Below are positions 22,750-30,358 of a DNA stretch of 64,000 bases, one piece after another. This stretch comes from Schlegelella_A sp965246805 (GTDB taxonomy: Bacteria > Pseudomonadota > Gammaproteobacteria > Burkholderiales > Burkholderiaceae_C), in contig CBDFFO010000006.1 in assembly GCA_965246805.1 (NCBI GenBank), positions 248,001 through 312,000 of the forward strand, written 5' to 3'. The notes beneath the pieces are model-generated. The model was not told where the DNA came from and ran no database searches. It worked only from the letters and a program-made list of their open reading frames with translations. Both the position numbers and the translations under genes were made by a program. Numbering within the stretch: position 1 is the stretch's first letter; each line of letters starts with the position of its first letter.

Positions 22750-22962
22750 ATGTCCGATAAACGAATCAGCCGCGACAAGCATGTCGACAAGGCGACCGTG
22801 AGCATCAAGCTCGTGAAGAGCATCGCCGGCACGCGCGAGTCGCACCGCGCGACGGTGCGCGGCCTCGGCCTGCGCAAATTGAACAGCGAGTCGACGCTGG
22901 AAGACACGCCGTCGGTGCGCGGCATGATCAACAAGGTCTCGTACCTGGTCAAGGTTCTCTGA
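22750..22962 (+). CDS. rpmD: 50S ribosomal protein L30
   Basis: L30, 70 residues, about ten longer than usual. The core VSIKLVKSIAGTRESHRATVRGLGLR and DTPSVRGMINKVSYLVKV are typical of betaproteobacteria. The extra N-terminal residues (MSDKRISRDKHVDK) are highly charged. GGAG stands nine bases before the ATG at 22750; a GTG at 22798 with AAGG upstream would give a shorter form but would cut into the first strand. Confidence 0.95.
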   Translation: MSDKRISRDKHVDKATVSIKLVKSIAGTRESHRATVRGLGLRKLNSESTLEDTPSVRGMINKVSYLVKVL

Positions 22963-22983
22963 ACCCGACTCTGGAGTAAGCAC

Positions 22984-23415
22984 ATGGAACTCAACACCAT
23001 CAAGCCGGCCGACGGCGCCAAGAAGCCACGTCGCCGTGTCGGCCGCGGCATCGGTTCTGGCCTCGGCAAGACCGCAGGCCGCGGCCACAAGGGCCAGAAA
23101 TCGCGCTCGGGCGGCTATCACAAGGTCGGCTTCGAAGGCGGCCAGATGCCGCTGCAGCGCCGCTTGCCCAAGCGCGGCTTCAAGTCGCACTTGAAAAAAT
23201 ACAACGCCGAAGTCACCTTGACCGCCTTGCAGCGCCTCGGCGCGCCCGAAGTCGACCTCCTTGCATTGAAGCAGGCGGGCCTCGTCGGCGAGATGGTCAA
23301 GAACGTGAAGATCATCAAGAGCGGAGAGCTCACGATGAAGGTCACGTTGCAAGGCGTGCTCGCCACGGCCGGCGCGAAGGCCGCGATCGAGGCGGCCGGC
23401 GGCTCGGTGGCCTGA
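22984..23415 (+). CDS. rplO: 50S ribosomal protein L15
   Basis: L15, 143 residues, a late assembly protein. MELNTIKPADGAKKPRRRVG and the Gly-rich GSGLGKTAGRGHKGQKSRSG segment are canonical. It lies between rpmD and secY, as in most bacteria. Confidence 0.98.
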   Translation: MELNTIKPADGAKKPRRRVGRGIGSGLGKTAGRGHKGQKSRSGGYHKVGFEGGQMPLQRRLPKRGFKSHLKKYNAEVTLTALQRLGAPEVDLLALKQAGLVGEMVKNVKIIKSGELTMKVTLQGVLATAGAKAAIEAAGGSVA

Positions 23416-23449
23416 GGCCTTCCGGACCAACAGCAAACAGGACCGACGC

Positions 23450-24760
23450 GTGGCAACCCAAGCGAATCAACTGGCCAAGAGCGGGAAGTTCGGTGACCTG
23501 CGTCGCCGGCTCATGTTCCTGCTCGGCGCTCTTGTCGTGTATCGGCTCGGCGCGCACATTCCGGTGCCGGGCATCGACCCCGCCCAACTGCAGCAGCTCT
23601 TCAAGGGCCAGCAGGGCGGCATCTTGAGCCTCTTCAACATGTTCTCGGGCGGCGCGCTGTCGCGCTTCACTGTGTTCGCCCTCGGCATCATGCCGTACAT
23701 CTCGGCGTCGATCATCATGCAGTTGATGTCGTACGTGATCCCGAGTCTCGAGGCGATCAAGAAGGAAGGCGAAGCGGGCCGTCGGAAGATCACGCAGTAC
23801 ACGCGCTACGGCACGCTGGGGCTGGCGCTGTTCCAGTCGCTCGGCATCGCGGTGGCACTTGAGAGCTCGGCCGGTCTCGTGATCTCTCCCGGCTTCGGCT
23901 TTCGCCTGACGGCGGTCGTGAGCCTCGTGGCCGGCACGATGTTCCTGATGTGGCTCGGCGAGCAGATCACCGAGCGCGGTCTGGGCAACGGGATTTCCAT
24001 CATCATCTTCAGCGGCATCGCCGCCGGCCTGCCGAATGCACTCGGGCAATTCGGCAGCCTTGTGAATCAAGGTTCGATGAGCATACCTGCGGCTCTGTTC
24101 ATTGCATTGCTGGTGGCCGCGGTGACGTTCGCGGTGGTCTTTGTAGAGCGGGGCCAGCGCAAGATCCTCGTCAATTACGCGAAGCGACAGGTCGGCAACA
24201 AGGTCTACGGCGGCCAGTCGTCACACCTGCCGCTGAAGCTCAACATGTCGGGCGTGATCCCACCGATCTTCGCGTCGTCGATCATCCTTCTCCCCGCGAC
24301 GGCGGTGGGCTGGTTCGCGACCGGCGATGGCTGGCGCTGGCTGAAGGACATCGCCGCGCTGCTGTCACCTGGCCAGCCGATCTATGTGATGCTCTACGCC
24401 GCTGCGATCGTATTCTTCTGCTTCTTCTACACCGCGCTCGTCTTCAACAGCCGCGAGACGGCAGACAACCTGAAGAAGAGCGGCGCGTTCATTCCGGGCA
24501 TTCGCCCGGGTGACCAGACCGCAAGGCACATCGACCGCATCCTGTCGCGCCTCACGTTGGCCGGCGCGATCTACATCACGCTGGTCTGCCTGCTGCCCGA
24601 ATTCCTGGTCGTGAAATACAACGTACCGTTCTACTTCGGCGGCACCTCGCTCTTGATCATCGTCGTCGTGACGATGGATTTCTGGGCCCAGGTTCAGAGT
24701 TATGTAATGAGCCAGCAGTACGAATCGCTGCTCAAGAAGGCAAATTTCAAAGCGAGCTGA
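23450..24760 (+). CDS. secY: Protein translocase subunit SecY
   Basis: SecY, 436 residues, the channel subunit of the inner-membrane Sec translocon, with ten transmembrane helices. LGIMPYISASIIMQL and GLGNGISIIIFSGI are characteristic, as is the cytoplasmic loop with QRKILVNYAKRQ. The start is GTG (MATQANQLAKSGKFGDLRRR) with CAGGACC upstream. infA begins one base after its stop. Confidence 0.98.
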   Translation: MATQANQLAKSGKFGDLRRRLMFLLGALVVYRLGAHIPVPGIDPAQLQQLFKGQQGGILSLFNMFSGGALSRFTVFALGIMPYISASIIMQLMSYVIPSLEAIKKEGEAGRRKITQYTRYGTLGLALFQSLGIAVALESSAGLVISPGFGFRLTAVVSLVAGTMFLMWLGEQITERGLGNGISIIIFSGIAAGLPNALGQFGSLVNQGSMSIPAALFIALLVAAVTFAVVFVERGQRKILVNYAKRQVGNKVYGGQSSHLPLKLNMSGVIPPIFASSIILLPATAVGWFATGDGWRWLKDIAALLSPGQPIYVMLYAAAIVFFCFFYTALVFNSRETADNLKKSGAFIPGIRPGDQTARHIDRILSRLTLAGAIYITLVCLLPEFLVVKYNVPFYFGGTSLLIIVVVTMDFWAQVQSYVMSQQYESLLKKANFKAS

Positions 24761-24761
24761 T

Positions 24762-24980
24762 TTGGCGAAAGATGACGTGATTCAGATGCAGGGGGAGATT
24801 CTGGAAAATCTCCCCAATGCAACGTTCCGAGTGAAATTGGAAAACAACCATGTGGTGTTGGGTCACATCTCCGGAAAGATGCGCATGCACTACATCCGCA
24901 TCCTGCCGGGTGACAAGGTGACCGTCGAATTGACGCCCTACGACTTGAGTCGGGCACGCATCGTGTTCCGTGCCAAGTAG
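24762..24980 (+). CDS. infA: Translation initiation factor IF-1 (TTG start)
   Basis: IF-1, 72 residues, exactly the family length, a single OB-fold that occupies the A site during initiation. TTG GCG AAA encodes MAKDDVIQMQGEILENLPNA, and the RMHYIRILPGDKVTVELTPYDL segment is conserved. The start codon is TTG, placed one base after the secY stop, with no strong Shine-Dalgarno sequence, so it likely depends on coupling to secY. rpmJ follows 19 bases later. Confidence 0.96.
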   Translation: MAKDDVIQMQGEILENLPNATFRVKLENNHVVLGHISGKMRMHYIRILPGDKVTVELTPYDLSRARIVFRAK

Positions 24981-24999
24981 ATCGTTTGAGGAGAAAAGC

Positions 25000-25116
25000 A
25001 TGAAAGTCGCAGCGTCGGTAAAGAAGATTTGTCGCAATTGCAAGGTGGTTCGCCGAAAGGGCGTGGTGCGGGTCATCTGCACCGCCGATGCGCGCCACAA
25101 GCAGCGCCAGGGCTAA
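25000..25116 (+). CDS. rpmJ: 50S ribosomal protein L36 (zinc-binding form)
   Basis: L36, 38 residues: MKVAASVKKICRNCKVVRRK and then GVVRVICTADARHKQRQG. Cys11, Cys14, Cys27 and His33 form the zinc site, so this is the C-plus form. TTGAGGAGAAAAGC supplies a strong ribosome-binding site. It lies between infA and rpsM, its usual place. Confidence 0.97.
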   Translation: MKVAASVKKICRNCKVVRRKGVVRVICTADARHKQRQG

Positions 25117-25141
25117 GACACGCAAGGTTTAGAGGAAGAAC

Positions 25142-25507
25142 ATGGCACGCATTGCTGGTATCAACATCCCGCCGCACAAGCACGCGGAAATCGGTCTGAC
25201 TTCGATCTACGGCGTCGGTCGCTCGACCGCGCGTAAGCTCTGCACGGCGAGCGGCGTGCCGTTCGACCGCAAGGTCAAGGATCTGACCGACACCGACCTG
25301 GAGCGTCTGCGCGACGAGATCGGCCGTCTGCCGATCGAGGGCGACCTGCGCCGCGAGATGTCGATCAACATCAAGCGCCTGATGGATCTGGGCTGCTACC
25401 GCGGCTTTCGCCATCGTCGCGGCTTGCCGGTTCGCGGCCAGCGCACCAAGACCAATGCGCGAACGCGAAAGGGTCCGCGCAAATCGGGTGCGCTGGTCAA
25501 GAAGTGA
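25142..25507 (+). CDS. rpsM: 30S ribosomal protein S13
   Basis: S13, 121 residues, contacting the P-site tRNA with its C-terminal tail. MARIAGINIPPHKHAEIGLT and RGLPVRGQRTKTNARTRKGP are canonical. TAGAGGAAGAAC precedes the ATG. It is the first gene of the alpha block in E. coli terms; no separate promoter is evident in the 25-base gap. Confidence 0.98.
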   Translation: MARIAGINIPPHKHAEIGLTSIYGVGRSTARKLCTASGVPFDRKVKDLTDTDLERLRDEIGRLPIEGDLRREMSINIKRLMDLGCYRGFRHRRGLPVRGQRTKTNARTRKGPRKSGALVKK

Positions 25508-25566
25508 CCGACGGGATTTCGATACCAGTCATCGATCAAAGTTAACGAATTCGTAAGAGAGTCCAT

Positions 25567-25971
25567 ATGGCTAAAGCACCTGTCAATACCGCCGCGCAGC
25601 GCGTGCGCAAGAAGGTTCGCAAGAACGTGGCCGATGGCATTGCGCACGTCCATGCGTCGTTCAACAACACCATCATCACGATCACCGATCGTCAAGGGGG
25701 CGCGTTGGCCTGGGCGTCGAGCGGCGGCCAGGGCTTCAAGGGATCGAGGAAGTCGACGCCGTTCGCGGCCCAGGTGGCAGCCGAAACGGCTGGCCGTGCG
25801 GCGCAGGACCAGGGCATTAAGAACCTCGATGTGCGCATCAAGGGTCCGGGACCCGGCCGTGAATCGTCGGTGCGCGCATTGGCATCGCTCGGCATCCGCA
25901 TCAATTCGATTTCCGACGTGACGCCGGTGCCGCACAACGGCTGTCGCCCACAGAAGCGCCGTCGCATCTGA
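25567..25971 (+). CDS. rpsK: 30S ribosomal protein S11
   Basis: S11, 134 residues, on the 30S platform. GIAHVHASFNNTIITITDRQ, and the C-terminal DVTPVPHNGCRPQKRRRI with the Asn-Gly site that becomes isoaspartate in E. coli, are present. The 205-base gap to rpsD holds three tandem hairpins. Confidence 0.98.
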   Translation: MAKAPVNTAAQRVRKKVRKNVADGIAHVHASFNNTIITITDRQGGALAWASSGGQGFKGSRKSTPFAAQVAAETAGRAAQDQGIKNLDVRIKGPGPGRESSVRALASLGIRINSISDVTPVPHNGCRPQKRRRI

Positions 25972-25990
25972 GTCCGGTCCGGTCTCGAAA

Positions 25991-26052
25991 GCATCGACTC
26001 GTCGATGCAGAGGCCGACCTTTCGTGGTCGGCGTCGCCTCTTTGGGGGCGAC
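25991..26052 (+). promoter_or_regulatory. Three tandem hairpins in the rpsK-rpsD spacer
   Basis: GCATCGA/TCGATGC (25991-26008, loop CTCG), GCCGACC/GGTCGGC (26013-26032) and GTCGCC/GGCGAC (26033-26052) follow one another with gaps of four and zero bases. No T-run follows, so they are not ordinary terminators. A translational operator for S4 (rpsD product), an RNase site or an attenuator are the possibilities. Confidence 0.5.
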
Positions 26053-26176
26053 CGACTTTCCGCTTGATTCGAAGCCCACTGTCTGAGCGCCCACAACAAC
26101 ACTCGCCAGACTTGCGCGGTAACTTCATTGCTCGCATCGAAGTTCGACCGCGTCAGATTGATACAAAGGACTGAAC

Positions 26177-26800
<624 letters not shown>

Positions 26801-26973
26801 CGCATCGCCGTTGACGCGATGGCCGGCCCGGCCGGTCGAGGCGCCTCTCGGCGCCGACCCATTTCGATGCCGCTGTATTTGTCGGGCGCACAGCGGCGCA
26901 CATCTCCAGCCCACCCGGTCCATCAGCCTTATCGGTGTAACGAGCCGAGGGTATTGAGAGGAACAAGACTGAC

Positions 26974-27960
26974 ATGCAAACCAATCTGCTGAAACCCAAA
27001 CTGATCAATGTCGAGCCGCTTGGTGACAACAAGGCAAAGGTGACCCTCGAGCCGTTCGAGCGCGGCTACGGCCACACGCTTGGCAATGCCCTGCGCCGCG
27101 TGCTGCTGTCGTCGATGATCGGCTATGCCCCGACCGAAGTGACGATCGCCGGCGTGCTGCACGAGTACTCGGCGATCGACGGCGTGCAAGAAGACGTCGT
27201 CCACATCATGCTGAACCTGAAGGGCGTGGTGTTTCGCCTGCACAACCGCGACGAAGTGACGCTGGTGCTGCGCAAGGAAGGCGAGGGACCGGTCACGGCG
27301 AAGGATATCCAGACGCCCCACGACGTCGAGATCATCAACCCCGACCATGTCATCGCGCACCTGTCGTCGGGCGGCAAGCTCGACATGCAAATCAAGGTCG
27401 AGAAAGGCCGCAGCTACGTGCCGGGCACGATGCGCCGTTATGGGGACGAGCCGACCAAGTCGATCGGCCGGATTGTTCTCGACGCGTCGTTTTCGCCGGT
27501 GGCTCGCGTGAGCTACACGGTGGAGAGCGCCCGTGTCGAACAGCGCACCGACCTCGACAAGCTGGTGATGGAGATCGTGACCAACGGCGCGATCACGCCG
27601 GAAGAAGCGATCCGATCGTCGGCGAAAATCTTGGTCGAGCAATTGGCAGTGTTCGCCCAATTCGAAGGCAGCGAAATCGCTTCGTTCGATCAGCCGGCGC
27701 AACGCGCGACCCAATTCGATCCGATACTGCTGCGCCCGGTCGATGAGCTCGAACTCACGGTTCGTTCGGCCAATTGCCTGAAGGCCGAGAACATCTATTA
27801 CATCGGCGACTTGATCCAGCGCACGGAAACGGAATTGCTGAAGACGCCGAACCTGGGTCGCAAGTCGTTGAACGAGATCAAGGAAGTGCTGGCTTCGCGC
27901 GGGCTCACGCTCGGCGCGCGGCTCGAGAACTGGCCGCCGCAAGGCTTAGATAAGCGCTAA
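26974..27960 (+). CDS. rpoA: RNA polymerase alpha subunit
   Basis: Alpha subunit, 328 residues. The N-terminal assembly domain shows RGYGHTLGNALRRVLLSSM, and the C-terminal domain, which binds UP elements and activators, shows NCLKAENIYYIGDLIQRTE with the helix-hairpin-helix NLGRKSLNEIKEVL. GAGAGGAAC precedes the ATG. It follows rpsD after a 173-base spacer. Confidence 0.98.
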   Translation: MQTNLLKPKLINVEPLGDNKAKVTLEPFERGYGHTLGNALRRVLLSSMIGYAPTEVTIAGVLHEYSAIDGVQEDVVHIMLNLKGVVFRLHNRDEVTLVLRKEGEGPVTAKDIQTPHDVEIINPDHVIAHLSSGGKLDMQIKVEKGRSYVPGTMRRYGDEPTKSIGRIVLDASFSPVARVSYTVESARVEQRTDLDKLVMEIVTNGAITPEEAIRSSAKILVEQLAVFAQFEGSEIASFDQPAQRATQFDPILLRPVDELELTVRSANCLKAENIYYIGDLIQRTETELLKTPNLGRKSLNEIKEVLASRGLTLGARLENWPPQGLDKR

Positions 27961-27997
27961 CGCTGGAATTAGACGGGCGCGAGCGCCGTCTTCGAAT

Positions 27998-28025
27998 GGT
28001 CGATGGATCTTATGATCCATCGACC
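27998..28025 (+). other. Perfect 12-bp hairpin between rpoA and rplQ
   Basis: GGTCGATGGATC (27998-28009) and GATCCATCGACC (28014-28025) form an uninterrupted stem around TTAT. A second, shorter inverted repeat (AGACGG/CCGTCT, 27971-27991) lies just upstream. There is no T-run. An RNase III site or a brake separating rpoA from rplQ expression are plausible roles. Confidence 0.75.
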
Positions 28026-28091
28026 GGTGCAACCACCAGTACCTGATACGGCTGGGGGATCTAACAGTCAGTCAAGAAAGGAATCGGCACC

Positions 28092-28484
28092 ATGCGTCAC
28101 GGACACGGATTACGCAAGCTCAACCGCACGTCGGAACACCGCCTCGCGATGCTCCGCAACATGTGCAATTCGCTGTTGCGCCACGAAGCGATCAAGACCA
28201 CCTTGCCGAAGGCGAAGGAGTTGCGTCGCGTCGTCGAGCCGCTCATCACGCTCGCCAAGGAGCCGACGCTCGCGCATCGTCGCCTTGCGTTCGACCGCAC
28301 GCGTGACCGCGAGATCGTCACCAAGCTCTTCGCTGAACTCGGCCCGCGCTACAAGGCGCGGCCGGGCGGCTACACGCGGATCCTGAAGATGGGCTTTCGC
28401 GTCGGTGACAACGCGCCGATGGCGTTCGTGGAGCTCGTCGATCGCCCGGTGCCGGTCGAGACCGAGGGCGGCGAAGAGGCGTGA
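28092..28484 (+). CDS. rplQ: 50S ribosomal protein L17
   Basis: L17, 130 residues, at the tunnel exit. MRHGHGLRKLNRTSEHRLAM and the C-terminal DNAPMAFVELVDR are canonical. AAAGGAATCGGCACC precedes the ATG. It closes the ribosomal-protein run; an ABC exporter gene starts 80 bases later. Confidence 0.98.
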   Translation: MRHGHGLRKLNRTSEHRLAMLRNMCNSLLRHEAIKTTLPKAKELRRVVEPLITLAKEPTLAHRRLAFDRTRDREIVTKLFAELGPRYKARPGGYTRILKMGFRVGDNAPMAFVELVDRPVPVETEGGEEA

Positions 28485-28563
28485 TCGTGGCGTGTTCGGG
28501 TGCCGGATGTGCGCCCCGAACAGCGGGGGTGGACGTCGGGTCGACGCGGGCCGACATCACCGG

Positions 28564-29508
28564 ATGAATCCGCTCGCAGCCCGTCGAGACACGCTGCCTT
28601 TGCTTCGTGTCTTGCATTTGACGAAGGCTTTCGGCGCCTCGACCGTCGTCGACGATCTGTCGTTCGACATCGCGCCCGGTGAATGCCTCGGCGTGATCGG
28701 CCCGAACGGTGCCGGCAAGACCACGACGATCCGCATGTGCCTCGGCCTCACAGGTGCGGACGGTGGCACCATCGAAGCCTTCGGCCTGCCGGTGCCGGCG
28801 CAGGTACGCGAAGCCAAGGCGCGCATCGGCGTCGTCACGCAGTTCGATTCGCTCGATCCCGATTTCACCTGCGCCGAGAACCTGCGCGTGTACGGCCGAT
28901 ACTTCGGATTGAAGCGTGCCGCGATCGATGCAAGGGTTCCGCAACTGCTCGAGTTCGCCGCGCTGCAAGCGAAGGCGAACGCGAAGCCGGGCGAGCTGTC
29001 GGGCGGCATGAAGCGGCGCCTGAGCCTCGGCCGCGCGCTCATCAACGATCCCGACCTGTTGCTGCTCGACGAGCCGACCACCGGGCTCGACCCGCAAGCG
29101 CGCCACCTGATGTGGGAGCGCTTGCAAAAACTGCTGCAGCAGGGCAAGTCGATCCTGCTCACGACGCATTTCATGGACGAGGCCGAGCGGCTCTGCGATC
29201 GTCTGCTCGTGCTCGACCACGGCCGCAAGATCGCCGAAGGTGCGCCGCGGGCGCTGATCGCCGAGCACCTCGAAAGCGACGTGGTCGAGGTCTATGGCGA
29301 AGGCGCGGCGGAAGTCGCCTCGCAGCACGCAACGCTCGCCGATCGCGTCGAGTCGAGTGGCGAGACCGTGTTCTTCTACGTTCGCGAGCCGTCGCGCTTG
29401 CTGGAGGTGCTCGCCGGCGAGCATCGGGTTCGATACCTGCATCGCCCGGCCAACCTCGAAGACTTGTTCCTGAAGCTCACCGGCCGCCAGATCCGGGACG
29501 ACGCCTGA
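28564..29508 (+). CDS. ABC exporter ATP-binding protein (NodI/DrrA type)
   Basis: An ABC-2 type ATPase of 314 residues. Walker A GPNGAGKTTT, signature LSGGMKRRLSLGRAL and Walker B LLLLDEPTTGLDPQARH are complete, and TTHFMDEAERLCDR holds the switch His. The ~90-residue C-terminal part (EVYGEGAAE... to ...LEDLFLKLTGRQ) is typical of NodI/CcmA-like exporters. The permease gene starts 17 bases downstream. The substrate is unknown; annotation as a nodulation-factor exporter would only reflect sequence kinship. Confidence 0.92.
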   Translation: MNPLAARRDTLPLLRVLHLTKAFGASTVVDDLSFDIAPGECLGVIGPNGAGKTTTIRMCLGLTGADGGTIEAFGLPVPAQVREAKARIGVVTQFDSLDPDFTCAENLRVYGRYFGLKRAAIDARVPQLLEFAALQAKANAKPGELSGGMKRRLSLGRALINDPDLLLLDEPTTGLDPQARHLMWERLQKLLQQGKSILLTTHFMDEAERLCDRLLVLDHGRKIAEGAPRALIAEHLESDVVEVYGEGAAEVASQHATLADRVESSGETVFFYVREPSRLLEVLAGEHRVRYLHRPANLEDLFLKLTGRQIRDDA

Positions 29509-29525
29509 GCCGTGATGCGCCCATC

Positions 29526-30311
29526 ATGCTGACCTCGTTCTACGCGGCACCGCACGTCACCGGCCGCTTCTGGCCCGTGGTGATGAGGAATTTCCTGGTG
29601 TGGAAGAAGCTTGCGCTGCCGAGCGTGCTCGGCAACATCGCTGAGCCTCTGATCACGCTGGTCGCGTTCGGCTACGGATTGGGATCGCTGGTCGGTCAGA
29701 TCGACGGTCGGCCGTACATCCAGTACCTGGCTTCGGGCAGCGTCGCGGTCAGTGCCGCGCTGGCAGCGACGTTCGAAGCGTTGTACTCCGCCTATTCGCG
29801 CATGGCGGTCCAGCGAACCTGGGACAGCATCCTGAACGCGCCGATCGCACTCGACGACATCGTCTTCGCCGAGATGCTGTGGGCCGCGATGAAGGCGTTG
29901 TTCTCGGTCGCCGCGATATTGATCGTGATCGCCGCGCTCGGCATCAGTCGCGCACCGAGCATGCTGCTCGCGCTTCCAGTGCTGGGCCTGGTCGGCATCA
30001 CGTTCGCTTCGCTCGCGCTGGTCTTCAATGCGCTCGCCAAGGGCTACGACTTCTTCACTTACTACTTCACGCTCGTCATCACCCCGATGACCTTTCTCTC
30101 CGGCGTGTACTTTCCGCTTGCGCAGATGCCGACCTGGCTGCAACAAGTGGCCGCCTGGCTGCCGCTCACGTCGGCCGTGTCGTTGGCACGCCCGCTGGTT
30201 CTCGGCGAGTGGCCGCTCGACCCTTTTCGCCCGCTGCTGATCCTCACCGCATACGCGGCCGGCGGCTACTATCTGGCGCTGGTCCTCACGCGGCGTCGTT
30301 TCTACAAGTAA
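29526..30311 (+). CDS. ABC-2 type exporter permease (NodJ type)
   Basis: A 261-residue inner-membrane permease with about six transmembrane helices, paired with the ATPase just upstream. The stretch GYDFFTYYFTLVITPMTFLS followed by GVYFPLAQMP is the conserved ABC-2 loop near the fifth helix. It probably forms a homodimer driven by two copies of the ATPase. The ATG at 29526 follows the ATPase stop by 17 bases. Substrate not predictable. Confidence 0.9.
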   Translation: MLTSFYAAPHVTGRFWPVVMRNFLVWKKLALPSVLGNIAEPLITLVAFGYGLGSLVGQIDGRPYIQYLASGSVAVSAALAATFEALYSAYSRMAVQRTWDSILNAPIALDDIVFAEMLWAAMKALFSVAAILIVIAALGISRAPSMLLALPVLGLVGITFASLALVFNALAKGYDFFTYYFTLVITPMTFLSGVYFPLAQMPTWLQQVAAWLPLTSAVSLARPLVLGEWPLDPFRPLLILTAYAAGGYYLALVLTRRRFYK

Positions 30312-30358
30312 GGCACGTCGAGAGCGAGCGACCAAGTTTCGAACAAGCGGTCCCTGCC

